This document shows positions 1 through 7,887 of a DNA stretch of 14,354 nucleotides, piece after piece; positions within the stretch are counted from its first letter, which is position 1; each line of letters begins with the position of its first letter. Origin of the DNA: DASRCB01 sp035653295 (GTDB lineage Bacteria > Acidobacteriota > Terriglobia > Bryobacterales > Bryobacteraceae); contig DASRCB010000359.1 of the NCBI GenBank assembly GCA_035653295.1, forward strand, positions 1 through 14,354. Direction: 5' to 3'. A model generated the notes under the pieces. That model had not been told where the DNA came from. It ran no database searches and saw only the letters and a program-made list of their open reading frames with translations. The position numbers were made by a program, and so were the translations under genes.

Positions 1-115
1 GCCATCGCGAATGCTCAGCCAATCGTCAGCAGCGGTACTAGACCGCGCCCACGAAAAACATCGCAGCGGCCCATCGTGATATCTTACCCGCCTTCACCCG
101 AATCCCCCCGCCAAC

Positions 116-1414
116 TTACTCCTCCTCCGTCCCCGTCGCAGTAACTTCCTCAGCCGGATTACCCGCCACCATCTGCTGCGCCAGAATCATCTCCCGCGCC
201 GCTATGCGCAGCTTCGGCAAACGGCGGCCGAACACCGCCGCCGCGATCACACAGCCGATGCCGCTGCCCAGCACCACTTCCGGCGCGCCCAGCTGGTGCG
301 CCAGCGATCCGGCCAGCAGCGAACCCAGCGGCGCCATGCCCATGAACATCATTGAGTACACGGCCATCACCCGCCCGCGTATGTAATCCGGCGAGTAAGT
401 CTGGATCAGCGTGTTCGACGACGCCATCTGCACCATCATCGAGTAGCCCACCGGAACCAGCAGCACCGCCGACAGCCAGAACACGCGCGACAGCGAGAAG
501 CACGCCAGCGACACGCCGAACCCGCCGCACGCAATCATCACCCAGCTTCCCAGCCCGCGCACGCCACGCCGCGCCGCGAGGGTCAGCGCGCCGGCGCAGG
601 CGCCAACTCCGGATGCCCCCATCAGAATGCCCAGTCCCGATGCGCCGCCGTGCAGAATGCGATCCGCGAATATCGGCATCAGCACCGAGAACGGCATGCC
701 CAGCAGACTCACGCTTCCCAGCAGCAGCAGGATGTCGCGAATCGGCGCGTTGCGCGCCACCCAGCTGAAGCCTTCGCGAATCCGCTGCACCGCCGATCCC
801 ACCGGCTTCTGCGCGCTGCGCGGAACGTTCATCATGAACAGCCCGGTAATCACAGCGATGTAACTGATCGCGTTCGCCGCGAAGCACCAGCCTTCGCCGA
901 TGGCCGCCACCAGCACGCCCGCCACCGCCGGCCCAACGATCCGCGCTCCGTTGAACATCGACGAGTTCAGCGCGATCGCGTTGGGCAGGTCCTCGCGGCC
1001 CACCATCTCCACGATGAACGACTGGCGCGCCGGAATATCGAACGCGTTCACGACGCCCAGTGACGCGGCCAGCACCGCGACATGCCATACCTGAACCACG
1101 CCCGTAAGCGTGAGCGACGCCAGCACGCCGGCCAGCAGCATCGCCGCCGTCTGCGTTCCGATCACCACGTACTGGCGGTTGTAACGGTCGGCTACGGCGC
1201 CGCCGATCGGCGCGAAGAGAAACACCGGAATCTGCGATGAGAAACCGATTACCCCCAGCATCGCCGCCGACCCGGTGAGGCGGTACACCAGCCACGATTC
1301 CGCCACCGTCTGCATCCAGGTGCCGACCAGCGAAATCAGCTGCCCGGTGAAGAACAACCTGAAATTGCGATGGCGCAGAGAGCGCAGCATTCCAGCCGCC
1401 GCGGAATCACTCAT
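116..1414 (-). CDS. MFS transporter, EntS/MFS_3-like multidrug or siderophore exporter
   Basis: The 432-residue protein is a 12-helix major facilitator superfamily transporter of the inner membrane. It probably exports a small molecule using the proton gradient; the substrate cannot be told. The N-terminal text RHRNFRLFFTGQLISLVGTW (residues 15-34) is typical of the MFS_3/enterobactin-exporter branch. The loop motif GGAVADRYNRQ (71-81) is the MFS motif A between helices 2 and 3. Hydrophobic segments then alternate with short basic loops up to a hydrophilic Glu/Thr-rich tail ending in EEE. Length is normal for the family. The ATG at 1414 was chosen; an internal Met at residue 9 is the alternative. 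The gene is divergent from the esterase at 1478, and a TATTAT/ATAATA box at 1461-1466 lies in the short gap. Family assignment is strong, substrate unknown. Confidence 0.9.
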   Translation of the reverse strand: MSDSAAAGMLRSLRHRNFRLFFTGQLISLVGTWMQTVAESWLVYRLTGSAAMLGVIGFSSQIPVFLFAPIGGAVADRYNRQYVVIGTQTAAMLLAGVLASLTLTGVVQVWHVAVLAASLGVVNAFDIPARQSFIVEMVGREDLPNAIALNSSMFNGARIVGPAVAGVLVAAIGEGWCFAANAISYIAVITGLFMMNVPRSAQKPVGSAVQRIREGFSWVARNAPIRDILLLLGSVSLLGMPFSVLMPIFADRILHGGASGLGILMGASGVGACAGALTLAARRGVRGLGSWVMIACGGFGVSLACFSLSRVFWLSAVLLVPVGYSMMVQMASSNTLIQTYSPDYIRGRVMAVYSMMFMGMAPLGSLLAGSLAHQLGAPEVVLGSGIGCVIAAAVFGRRLPKLRIAAREMILAQQMVAGNPAEEVTATGTEEE

Positions 1415-1477
1415 CGGCTGTTCGATGCGCCGCCGCGAGGATAGTTGCCGCGCCGCGCAGTATTATCGATCTTGATC

Positions 1478-2968
1478 ATGACCCGATTCCTCCGCACTGC
1501 TCTTCCGTTCACACCGCTCCTCTGCCTGCATGCAGCAGTGACGTTGCCTGCCGTTTTCACCGATCACATGGTCATCCAGCGCGGCCAGCCGGTTCACGTC
1601 TGGGGCCATGCCGATCCGGGCGAGAGCGTTTCCGTGACATTTCGCGGACAAACGCGCGCCGCCGCCGCGGACGATCTCGGTTCCTGGAGCGTGTATCTGC
1701 CGCCCGGTGAAGCCGGTGGTCCGTTCGAGCTCACCGCCCGCGCAGCGAATTCCATCACCATCAGTGACGTTCTCGTGGGTGATGTCTGGGTTGCGTCCGG
1801 CCAGTCGAACATGGAGTTCCCGCTGAAGAATGCCGTGAATGGCGGGGCCGAAGTCGCGGCGGCGACTCACCCGCGTATCCGCCTCTTCCTCGTGAAGCGC
1901 AGGTCGGAGCTCTATCCCGCCACCGATGTCGAGGCCAACCCCTGGGCTCAGTGCACGCCCGACAGCGCCGCCGATTTCTCCGCTGTTGCGTATTTCTTCG
2001 CGCGCCAGATCGAAGATACGCAACACGTGCCCATCGGCCTCATCGAATCGAACTGGGGCGGCACGCCCGCTGACACGTGGACCCGTCTCGGCGCCATCTC
2101 CGCCGATGCCGGCCTCATGCCCGTCTTCGCTGAATGGGCGCGCATGACCGAAGAGCATGCCGCTAACGAGCAGCGCCGGGAAATTGACTACCGCGCCGCC
2201 ATCGAACGCGCCCGCGCGGAGGGCAAGCCCGCGCCCGAGCGCCCCTGGGCCGCCAACACGCAAAACGAGTGGATGCCCTCCGGGCTGTGGAACGGCATGA
2301 TCGCGCCGCTTACCGCGTTTCCCATTCGCGGCGTCATCTGGTATCAGGGCGAGAGCAACGCATCCGTCGAACGCGCGCCGCTCTACGCGCGCCTGTTCGA
2401 GACCATGATCACCGACTGGCGCCGCGCCTGGGCCGTGGGCGATTTCCCCTTCCTCTTCGTCCAGCTCGCGAACTTCAAAGCCGGCGGCGGACCCGGCTGG
2501 CCCGAGCTGCGCGAGGCCCAGTTGCAGACGCTGTCTCTGGTCAACACCGGAATGGCCGTCACCATCGACATCGGTGCGCCTGACGACATCCACCCGAAGG
2601 ACAAGCAGGATGTGGGCCTGCGCCTTGCGCTCGCCGCGCGCGCCATAGCGTATGGCGAAAAGCTGGAATACTCCGGTCCGCTGTTCCGCGCCGCGCGCCC
2701 GGAAAACGGGGCCATGCGCGTCTGGTTCGATCATGCGCAATCCGGTTTGGCCGCGCACGGAGGCGGCCCGCTGCGCGGCTTCGAGATCGCCGGCCGCGAT
2801 GGCAAGTTCGTTCCCGCCGAAGCGCGCGTCGATGGCGAGACCGTCGTTGTCTCCAGCGCTCAGGTGACCAGCCCCACCGAAGTCCGTTACGGCTGGGCCG
2901 ACAATCCCGACTGTAATCTCTTCAACGGCGCGGGTCTTCCCGCGTCACCGTTCCGCTCGGCGCCTTGA
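1478..2968 (+). CDS. Secreted sialate O-acetylesterase family protein (SGNH-type carbohydrate esterase)
   Basis: The 496-residue protein belongs to the sialate O-acetylesterase (SASA) family of SGNH hydrolases, which remove acetyl groups from sugars. In soil bacteria the substrate is more often plant xylan or pectin than sialic acid, so that part is inference. A signal peptide spans about residues 1-19 (MTRFLRTALPFTPLLCLHA), then a beta-rich domain beginning AVTLPAVFTDHMVIQRG. The nucleophile is Ser110 in GQSNMEF. The oxyanion-region motif YQGESN is at 289-294, and the Asp/His pair lies in DDIHP (Asp369/His372). The ATG at 1478 gives a compact signal peptide. An upstream in-frame TTG at 1445, with AGGA a few bases before it, would add 11 residues and cannot be excluded. 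araA follows 24 bp downstream, so the two are probably co-transcribed. Confidence 0.9.
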   Translation: MTRFLRTALPFTPLLCLHAAVTLPAVFTDHMVIQRGQPVHVWGHADPGESVSVTFRGQTRAAAADDLGSWSVYLPPGEAGGPFELTARAANSITISDVLVGDVWVASGQSNMEFPLKNAVNGGAEVAAATHPRIRLFLVKRRSELYPATDVEANPWAQCTPDSAADFSAVAYFFARQIEDTQHVPIGLIESNWGGTPADTWTRLGAISADAGLMPVFAEWARMTEEHAANEQRREIDYRAAIERARAEGKPAPERPWAANTQNEWMPSGLWNGMIAPLTAFPIRGVIWYQGESNASVERAPLYARLFETMITDWRRAWAVGDFPFLFVQLANFKAGGGPGWPELREAQLQTLSLVNTGMAVTIDIGAPDDIHPKDKQDVGLRLALAARAIAYGEKLEYSGPLFRAARPENGAMRVWFDHAQSGLAAHGGGPLRGFEIAGRDGKFVPAEARVDGETVVVSSAQVTSPTEVRYGWADNPDCNLFNGAGLPASPFRSAP

Positions 2969-2992
2969 GCCGCGCCTGACTATCATCGGACT

Positions 2993-4489
2993 ATGATCGA
3001 TCTGTCCGCCCTCGAAGCCTGGTTCGTGACCGGCAGCCAGGATCTGTACGGCCAAAGCACGCTCGACAAAGTCGCTGAGCATTCCCAGGAAATCGCCCGC
3101 GGCCTTTCGCGCCCGCCCATTCCCGTTCGGATCGTCTGCAAGCCGGTGATGAAGACCCCGGAAGCGATCCGTGAGCTCTGCCTCGAAGCCAATCACGCGA
3201 AGAACTGCATCGGTGTGATCGCGTGGATGCACACCTTTTCGCCCGCGAAGATGTGGATCGGCGGCCTGCGCGCGCTGAGCCGGCCTCTCGCGCACCTGCA
3301 TACGCAGTTCAACCGCGACTTGCCGTGGTCCACCATCGACATGGATTTCATGAACCTGAACCAGTCCGCCCACGGCGATCGCGAGTTCGGGTTTATCGGC
3401 AGCAGGATGCGGCGGAATCGGAAGGTGATCGTGGGGCACTGGCAGGACGCCGGCGTGCTGGAAGACCTCGCCGTCTGGTCGCGCGCCGCCGCCGCGTGGC
3501 ACGATTCGCAAAACCTGCGCGTCGCGCGCTTCGGCGACAACATGCGCAAGGTGGCCGTCACCGAAGGCGACAAGGTCGAGGCCGAGCTGCGCCTTGGCTA
3601 TTCGGTCAACGGCTATGGGATCGGTGATCTTGCCGCGCGCATCGGCCAGGTCTCGGATGCCGAAGTGAATCGGCTTGTCTCCGATTACGATCAGTCCTAC
3701 GAAGTGGTCGAGGCGCTGCGTCCGGGCGGAGCGCGGCGCGAGTCACTTCGCGATGCCGCACGCATCGAGCTCGGGCTGCGCCACTTCCTCGACGATGGCG
3801 GCTTTCACGCGTTCACCGACACCTTCGAAGACCTGCACGGGCTGAAGCAGCTGCCCGGCGTTTCCGCGCAGCGGCTCATGGCCGACGGTTACGGATTTGG
3901 CGCCGAGGGCGACTGGAAGACCGCCGCGCTGGTGCGCGCCATGAAGGTGATGAGCGCCGGTCTGGACGGCGGCACGTCATTCATGGAGGACTATACCTAC
4001 CATCTCCGCGATGGCGGCAAAGTGCTCGGCGCGCATATGCTCGAGGTTTGTCCCACCATCGCGGCGTCCCGGCCGTCGCTCCAGATTCATCCTCTTTCCA
4101 TCGGCGGCAAAGAACATCCGGTGCGCCTGGTCTTCGACTCGCGCACCGGCCCGGCGATCAATGCATCGATCGTGGACATGGGCAATCGCTTCCGCATGAT
4201 CGTAAACGAAGTGGACGTGGTCGCGCCGGAGGAGCCTTTGCCGAAGCTGCCGGTCGCCCGCGCGATCTGGATCCCGCGGCCTGGTCTGAAAACCGCGGCG
4301 ACAACGTGGATCCTCGCCGGCGGCGCGCACCACACCGGCTTCAGCCTGTCGCTCACCGCGCAGCACATGGAAGACTTCGCGGATATGGCCGGCATCGAGT
4401 ACCTGCTCATCGACGAGCACACGCGCGTTCGCGAATTTAAAAACGAGCTGCGCTGGAACGACGCCGCCTGGACCGTCTCGTGTCACTGA
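2993..4489 (+). CDS. araA: L-arabinose isomerase
   Basis: The 498-residue protein is a cytoplasmic, metal-dependent (usually Mn2+) isomerase converting L-arabinose to L-ribulose, the first step of bacterial arabinose catabolism. It is full length for the family (E. coli about 500). The N-terminus WFVTGSQDLYG is the family hallmark. The four metal and catalytic ligands are all visible: Glu305 in GAEGDWKTAAL, Glu332 in FMEDYTYHL, His348 in LGAHMLEVCP, and His447 in AGGAHHTGFS. They correspond to E. coli Glu306, Glu333, His350 and His450. The gene follows the esterase by 24 bp. No araB, araD or araC lies in the window, so the rest of the pathway must be elsewhere. A structured element follows from 8 bp after the stop and may shape the 3' end of the transcript. 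No strong Shine-Dalgarno is visible. Confidence 0.96.
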   Translation: MIDLSALEAWFVTGSQDLYGQSTLDKVAEHSQEIARGLSRPPIPVRIVCKPVMKTPEAIRELCLEANHAKNCIGVIAWMHTFSPAKMWIGGLRALSRPLAHLHTQFNRDLPWSTIDMDFMNLNQSAHGDREFGFIGSRMRRNRKVIVGHWQDAGVLEDLAVWSRAAAAWHDSQNLRVARFGDNMRKVAVTEGDKVEAELRLGYSVNGYGIGDLAARIGQVSDAEVNRLVSDYDQSYEVVEALRPGGARRESLRDAARIELGLRHFLDDGGFHAFTDTFEDLHGLKQLPGVSAQRLMADGYGFGAEGDWKTAALVRAMKVMSAGLDGGTSFMEDYTYHLRDGGKVLGAHMLEVCPTIAASRPSLQIHPLSIGGKEHPVRLVFDSRTGPAINASIVDMGNRFRMIVNEVDVVAPEEPLPKLPVARAIWIPRPGLKTAATTWILAGGAHHTGFSLSLTAQHMEDFADMAGIEYLLIDEHTRVREFKNELRWNDAAWTVSCH

Positions 4490-4497
4490 AACAGCAT

Positions 4498-4606
4498 GTG
4501 GGGCAGGCACTCTGCCTGCGGCCGGCACTCTGCCCGCCTGCCGGCGACGCGCCGTCGCCCGACCAGGCTGGCAGAGTGCCCGCCGCGGGCTGAGAGCCCG
4601 GCCCAG
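4498..4606. repeat. GC-rich structured intergenic element with three copies of GGCACTCTGCC (REP/MITE-like)
   Basis: The 11-mer GGCACTCTGCC occurs at 4506-4516 and 4524-4534, and inverted at 4570-4580. The second copy extends to a 17-bp inverted repeat (4524-4540 against 4564-4580, one mismatch) enclosing a perfect 7-bp hairpin (4543-4549 with 4553-4559, 3-nt loop). Two flanking hairpins are also present: GCAGGC-ACTCT-GCCTGC at 4503-4519 and GGGCT-GAG-AGCCC at 4587-4599. The element fills almost the whole gap between araA and the SDR-like gene and ends at that gene's start codon. Its compact nested palindromes resemble dispersed REP- or MITE-like repeats. Whether it recurs in the genome cannot be seen here. 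Confidence 0.6.
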
Positions 4607-5287
4607 ATGAACATCGTGCTGTTTGGCGCAACCGGCATGATCGGCCAGGGCGTGCTCCGTGACTGCCTGCTCGCCCCCGATGTCGACGCCGTCCTGGTCG
4701 TCGGCCGCTCGACCACCGGCGTGCGCCACGCGAAATTGCGCGAGATCGTTCGTACCGACCTGTCGAACTACGAAGGTCTCGAAGCGGAACTCTCCGGCGT
4801 CAACGCCTGCTTCTTCTGTCTCGGTGTCTCCTCGAGCGGCATGAGCGAAGCCGAGTACGAGCGCATCACGTATGCCATCACTGTTGCCGCAGCCGCCGTC
4901 TTATCGCGGCTCAATCCCCGCATGACGTTCGTGTACGTGTCGGGCGCCGGTACCGACATCTCGGAAAAGGGTCGAATCATGTGGGCGCGCGTGAAAGGCA
5001 GAACCGAAAACGCACTCCTCAATATGCCTTTCGCGGCAGCTTATATGTTCCGCCCGGGATTCATCGAGCCGCTGCATGGGGCGACATCGAAGACGCGCAT
5101 GTATCGCGTGTTCTATACGCTCACGCGACCGCTGTTGCCGCTGCTGCGGCGCGCCTTTCCGAACCACGTGCTGACTACGGAACAGATGGGGCGAGCAATG
5201 CTGCAGCTTGTGAGAAACGGTTACCCGAAGCGGGTGCTCGAGATCCGCGATATACGCGCCGCTGCTAACTCTTCTTCTTCTCCCTGA
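4607..5287 (+). CDS. Small NAD(P)-binding SDR/epimerase-like protein
   Basis: The 226-residue protein is a short Rossmann-fold member of the atypical SDR (NAD-dependent epimerase-like) group. The dinucleotide-binding motif GATGMIG is at residues 7-13 after the first beta strand (MNIVLF). A second strand ends in LVVGRS, and VSGAG follows the central sheet. Where a classical SDR has YxxxK, this protein has Trp-Ala-Arg-Val-Lys, so the usual catalytic Tyr is Trp. I recall this in related small epimerase-like proteins. It may therefore bind NAD(P) without classical oxidoreductase chemistry; substrate is unknown. The ATG at 4607 starts exactly at the Rossmann strand. An upstream in-frame start near 4496 would only translate the palindromic element and was rejected. 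The 3' end overlaps the convergent gene by 23 bp. Confidence 0.82.
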   Translation: MNIVLFGATGMIGQGVLRDCLLAPDVDAVLVVGRSTTGVRHAKLREIVRTDLSNYEGLEAELSGVNACFFCLGVSSSGMSEAEYERITYAITVAAAAVLSRLNPRMTFVYVSGAGTDISEKGRIMWARVKGRTENALLNMPFAAAYMFRPGFIEPLHGATSKTRMYRVFYTLTRPLLPLLRRAFPNHVLTTEQMGRAMLQLVRNGYPKRVLEIRDIRAAANSSSSP

Positions 5288-5624
5288 CCACGATCAGCCG
5301 CGCAACATCGCCCTCCTCGGTATTGACGAACCCGACCGTCACCCGCGCCTTCACGCGCAGCTTGCCTTCGACCCGAGTGTCCGGTTTGAGCACGAAGCTG
5401 CGCCGTTCAGCGGCGCCTCCGAGAATGCTGCGCGAGACCGTTAATCGCGCCGCGGTCAGCTCGACAACCGTGCCCGAAAATGTTTCCGACTCCGGCTGCG
5501 GCTGCTGCGGTGGCGCCTGCGATTGCTGCGCGGTCACGCGCGGAACCACCGGCACACTGCCGCACAGCCCCGCCACGAGCGCCAGCCTCAGGATCGCCGC
5601 CCACACAATTTGAATGATATGCAA
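5265..5624 (-). CDS. Small secreted beta-rich protein (DUF5666-like), function unknown
   Basis: This is a 119-residue exported protein. A hydrophobic signal segment (about residues 7-22, WAAILRLALVAGLCGS) precedes a Gln/Pro-rich linker (about 33-46) and one compact beta-rich domain. That domain reads TFSGTVVEL, then LTVSRS, SFVLKPDTRVEGKLRV, VTVGFV and VARLIVV. The pattern resembles DUF5666-type OB-like domains common in acidobacterial exported proteins; no activity is known. The tail is basic (REKKKS). The start is uncertain. TTG at 5624 is the longest option, but GTG at 5606 also gives a good signal peptide and lies just beyond an ATTTGA/TCAAAT inverted repeat. Neither has a good Shine-Dalgarno. 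Its 3' end overlaps the convergent SDR-like gene, and the porin ends 65 bp upstream. Confidence 0.7.
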   Translation of the reverse strand: MHIIQIVWAAILRLALVAGLCGSVPVVPRVTAQQSQAPPQQPQPESETFSGTVVELTAARLTVSRSILGGAAERRSFVLKPDTRVEGKLRVKARVTVGFVNTEEGDVARLIVVREKKKS

Positions 5625-5631
5625 CTCAAAT
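5608..5631. promoter_or_regulatory. Inverted repeat at the start of the small secreted protein gene
   Basis: ATTTGA (5608-5613) and TCAAAT (5626-5631) form a perfect 6-bp inverted repeat with a 12-nt spacer in AT-rich sequence, unlike the GC-rich surroundings. It straddles the TTG start at 5624 and lies just upstream of the alternative GTG at 5606. It could be a dimeric repressor site or an mRNA hairpin; chance is also possible at this length. Confidence 0.3.
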
Positions 5632-5689
5632 GAACATACACCAGGCGTGCGATTAAAGTTCGTTCATAGCTGCGTAAATTTCTGTTAGG

Positions 5690-7003
5690 TCAGCGCTCTA
5701 TGTGCAGGCGCAGCGCGTAAATGGCAACCGGCCCGCGATCGCGGTTGTAGCCGGGATTGTTCACGTGCTGGAAGTCGAAAGACAGCGTGGCCGCGCGCGT
5801 CACGTTCCATGCGTAATATGACTCGAAGATCGCCTCCACCCCGTAGTTCAGGCGGCCATCACCCAGCAGAAAGCCAACTCCTCCCGCGGCGAGATACGAA
5901 GCATGATCGCCGGAGATGCCGTTGCACACCACCGCCGCAGCGGCAGTGTCGCGCGGCCGGCCCCACGCCTCACCTTTCACCGAAATGCCGCCGCTGGCGG
6001 TTCGGTCCACTTCGGTGAAGGCCCAGCTCTCCGTCTTTCCATCGTTCCAGCCGAGCCGTGCGAACACGCCGACATTGGTCGTCAAGGCCTGATCCATATT
6101 CAGCCCGAAGCCGTACTTCACCGTCCCGAGGCGCCGCGTCGCGATCACGTCCGGTTGTTCCGGCGCAAGCTTCAGCGCCTCGCGATACGTGCCCATATCG
6201 GCGTGGTTGCCGAACACCAGCGCTCGCACGCTGCCTGCCCGGCCGCCGAAAGAGTGCCGGTGTTCGATCTCCAGCGCCTCGCCATGATCGTTCGCCAGCC
6301 GCAGATCGAGTTTCGGCCCGTTGGCCACGCGCGGCTCGAGAAAACCTCCGCCGCGCACCGACCAGGCATCGAACGTCACTTCGTGCACCATGCCCCACGT
6401 GTACCCGCGCACGTCGGCCGGATAGTCCCACGCGCCGTTGTACATCAGGGTCCAGTTCATGAACTGCGTGCGCGGGTCGTGGCTGTAGGTGTTGTTATCG
6501 AAAAAATCCTCGGCGCTGAACTTGCCGCCATTGAAGGTGTAGCGGCGCGGCGGCTGCTCGCCGGCGAGCTGGTTCTCGTCGTCTTCCACGCGATCGGGAT
6601 TGCCCGCGCCGAGCCCGATCGTTTGTTGCAGATAGGCGCGCGCGACGTAAGGCTTGGGAGTGGGCGAGCCGACGCGCGTGATCTCGCCATTGGTGACTCC
6701 GGCCAGACCCGAAGCCCCGCTCAGCCCCTTGCCCCCGGCCAGCTCGCCATCGAAATACGCGGCTGCGCCGCTCCATAGCCGCAGCCCGAAGTAGATCGTG
6801 GCGGTCAGCGACGGCTCGGCTTCCCACTTCGATCGCAGGCTCAGCGGGCCGTCGTAGGGCGAATCGAAGGGCCCGTGCCCCTGCATTACGCCGGTGGTTT
6901 GAAAATGAAGGTTCCAGCGCTGCGGGTCCGAAGAAGCGGCGGAGTCGGTCGCCTGCGCGGCGATCGTTCCCACGCTGAAGAGCAGTGCCGCAATGGCGCG
7001 CAA
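5690..7003 (-). CDS. Carbohydrate-selective porin-like outer membrane protein (OprB type)
   Basis: The 437-residue protein resembles OprB-type carbohydrate porins, outer-membrane beta-barrels for sugar diffusion. A signal peptide runs to about residue 18 (MRAIAALLFSVGTIAAQA). The mature part starts with RWNLHFQTTGVMQGHGPFDSPYDG, shown here only as a marker of the family N-terminus. Alternating amphipathic strands follow, including the conserved-looking text FFDNNTYSHDPRTQFMNW and AWDYPADVRGYTWG. Late strands include LNYGVEAIFESYYAWNV and FDFQHVNNPGYNRDRGP. The last residues (YALRLHIER) lack the terminal aromatic residue usual in barrel proteins. The start is a TTG at 7003, two bases after the truB stop, so translation is probably coupled to truB. 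The context suggests sugar uptake, matching AraA and the esterase, but they are not in one operon. Confidence 0.8.
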   Translation of the reverse strand: MRAIAALLFSVGTIAAQATDSAASSDPQRWNLHFQTTGVMQGHGPFDSPYDGPLSLRSKWEAEPSLTATIYFGLRLWSGAAAYFDGELAGGKGLSGASGLAGVTNGEITRVGSPTPKPYVARAYLQQTIGLGAGNPDRVEDDENQLAGEQPPRRYTFNGGKFSAEDFFDNNTYSHDPRTQFMNWTLMYNGAWDYPADVRGYTWGMVHEVTFDAWSVRGGGFLEPRVANGPKLDLRLANDHGEALEIEHRHSFGGRAGSVRALVFGNHADMGTYREALKLAPEQPDVIATRRLGTVKYGFGLNMDQALTTNVGVFARLGWNDGKTESWAFTEVDRTASGGISVKGEAWGRPRDTAAAAVVCNGISGDHASYLAAGGVGFLLGDGRLNYGVEAIFESYYAWNVTRAATLSFDFQHVNNPGYNRDRGPVAIYALRLHIER

Positions 7004-7005
7004 GC

Positions 7006-7887
7006 TCAGAGCACCAGCACGGGATGATAGATGTGCGGCAGGCGCGCTTCGCCGATGGCCACCAGATCGCCGTCGCTGCTCACCGCCTTTACATAGCGCG
7101 TCTCCGGGCGAACGCGAAACGGTGAGACCCGGAAATCGCGGCCCTGCCGAATCTGTCCGGCGGTGAGGCTGTCCACCAGCTCGGCGGGAAACTGCGGCAG
7201 AAGGTGCGAGCCGGGAATGAGTGCTTCGCTCAGGCGGCCATCCGCCGCGAGCTGCGCCAGCTCCTCGAGCGTACGCGCCTGAGAGTCGGTGAAATCGCCC
7301 GATGCGGTGCGGCGCAACTCATCCAGAAAAGCGCCGCATCCGAAGTGCTCACCCAGCTCGTGCGCGACGCTGCGTACGTACGTGCCGGCGCTGCAGCGAA
7401 TGGTAAGGCGAACACGGGGCAGCGCAAACTCTGTCAGGCGCAGCTCATGTACGGTCACCTCCACGGGCGCCAGTTCTACCGGCTGCTGTTTGCGCGCCAG
7501 CTTGTACGCCGGAGTGCCGCCGATCTTCTTCGCTGAAATCGGCGGCGGAGTCATGGCGAAGGCGCCGCGAAACCGGTCCAGTGCGCCTTCCAGCTCCGTC
7601 CGCGAAAACGACGGGTCGGCCGGGTCGCTCATTGCGAGCCCGTCGCGGTCGTAGGTGTCTGTCGACCAGCCGAAGCGAATCCACGCATCGTAGGTCTTGT
7701 CCGATGACGTGAAGAATTGCGCCAGACGAGTCGCGCGGCCAATGACCAGAGGCAGTACACCGGTGGCCAGCGGATCGAGCGTGCCGAGGTGACCGACGCG
7801 ACGGGTGCCGGCGATACGGCGAACGCGATTCACCACGTCGTGCGAAGTGCAGCCACCCGGTTTGTCGACGACAATCACTCCGTCCAC
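7006..7887 (-). CDS. truB: tRNA pseudouridine-55 synthase
   Basis: The 293-residue cytoplasmic enzyme isomerises uridine-55 in the T-arm of tRNAs to pseudouridine. The N-terminus MDGVIVVDKPGGCTSHDVV is the TruB hallmark. The catalytic Asp is residue 38 in GTLDPLATG (E. coli Asp48). Later family blocks are visible as KIGGTPAYKLARK and the thumb/strand text CSAGTYVRSVAHELG. The C-terminal 60 or so residues fit the PUA-like part. Length is near that of E. coli TruB (314). The start is GTG at 7887; AAGGA sits too close to it but about 10 nt before a second GTG (residue 4), which is a possible alternative. In many bacteria truB lies with rbfA, infB or ribF; here it precedes a porin gene instead. 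Confidence 0.95.
   Translation of the reverse strand: MDGVIVVDKPGGCTSHDVVNRVRRIAGTRRVGHLGTLDPLATGVLPLVIGRATRLAQFFTSSDKTYDAWIRFGWSTDTYDRDGLAMSDPADPSFSRTELEGALDRFRGAFAMTPPPISAKKIGGTPAYKLARKQQPVELAPVEVTVHELRLTEFALPRVRLTIRCSAGTYVRSVAHELGEHFGCGAFLDELRRTASGDFTDSQARTLEELAQLAADGRLSEALIPGSHLLPQFPAELVDSLTAGQIRQGRDFRVSPFRVRPETRYVKAVSSDGDLVAIGEARLPHIYHPVLVL

Noticed and set aside
1..115. Possible end of a plus-strand gene left of the MFS gene
   Set aside because: Short frames are open from the edge on the plus strand (stops at 77-79 and 139-141), but none has recognisable content; too little sequence to call.
159..1295. Long open frame antisense to the MFS gene
   Set aside because: Arg/Gly-rich low-information product opposite a clear MFS gene; typical of high GC at third codon positions.
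1463..2758. 431-codon open frame antisense to the esterase gene
   Set aside because: No family features; the opposite strand has the complete esterase with catalytic motifs.
4501..4600. CRISPR-like direct repeats
   Set aside because: Only two direct copies and one inverted copy of an 11-mer, with no regular spacers and no cas genes in the window.
4496..4606. N-terminal extension of the SDR-like protein through the palindromic element
   Set aside because: The product is Arg/Pro/Ala-rich and precedes a canonical Rossmann first strand starting at 4607.
5903..6778. Plus-strand open frame of 291 codons inside the porin gene
   Set aside because: Arg/Ala/His-rich, no recognisable domain, and antisense to a coherent porin with signal peptide.
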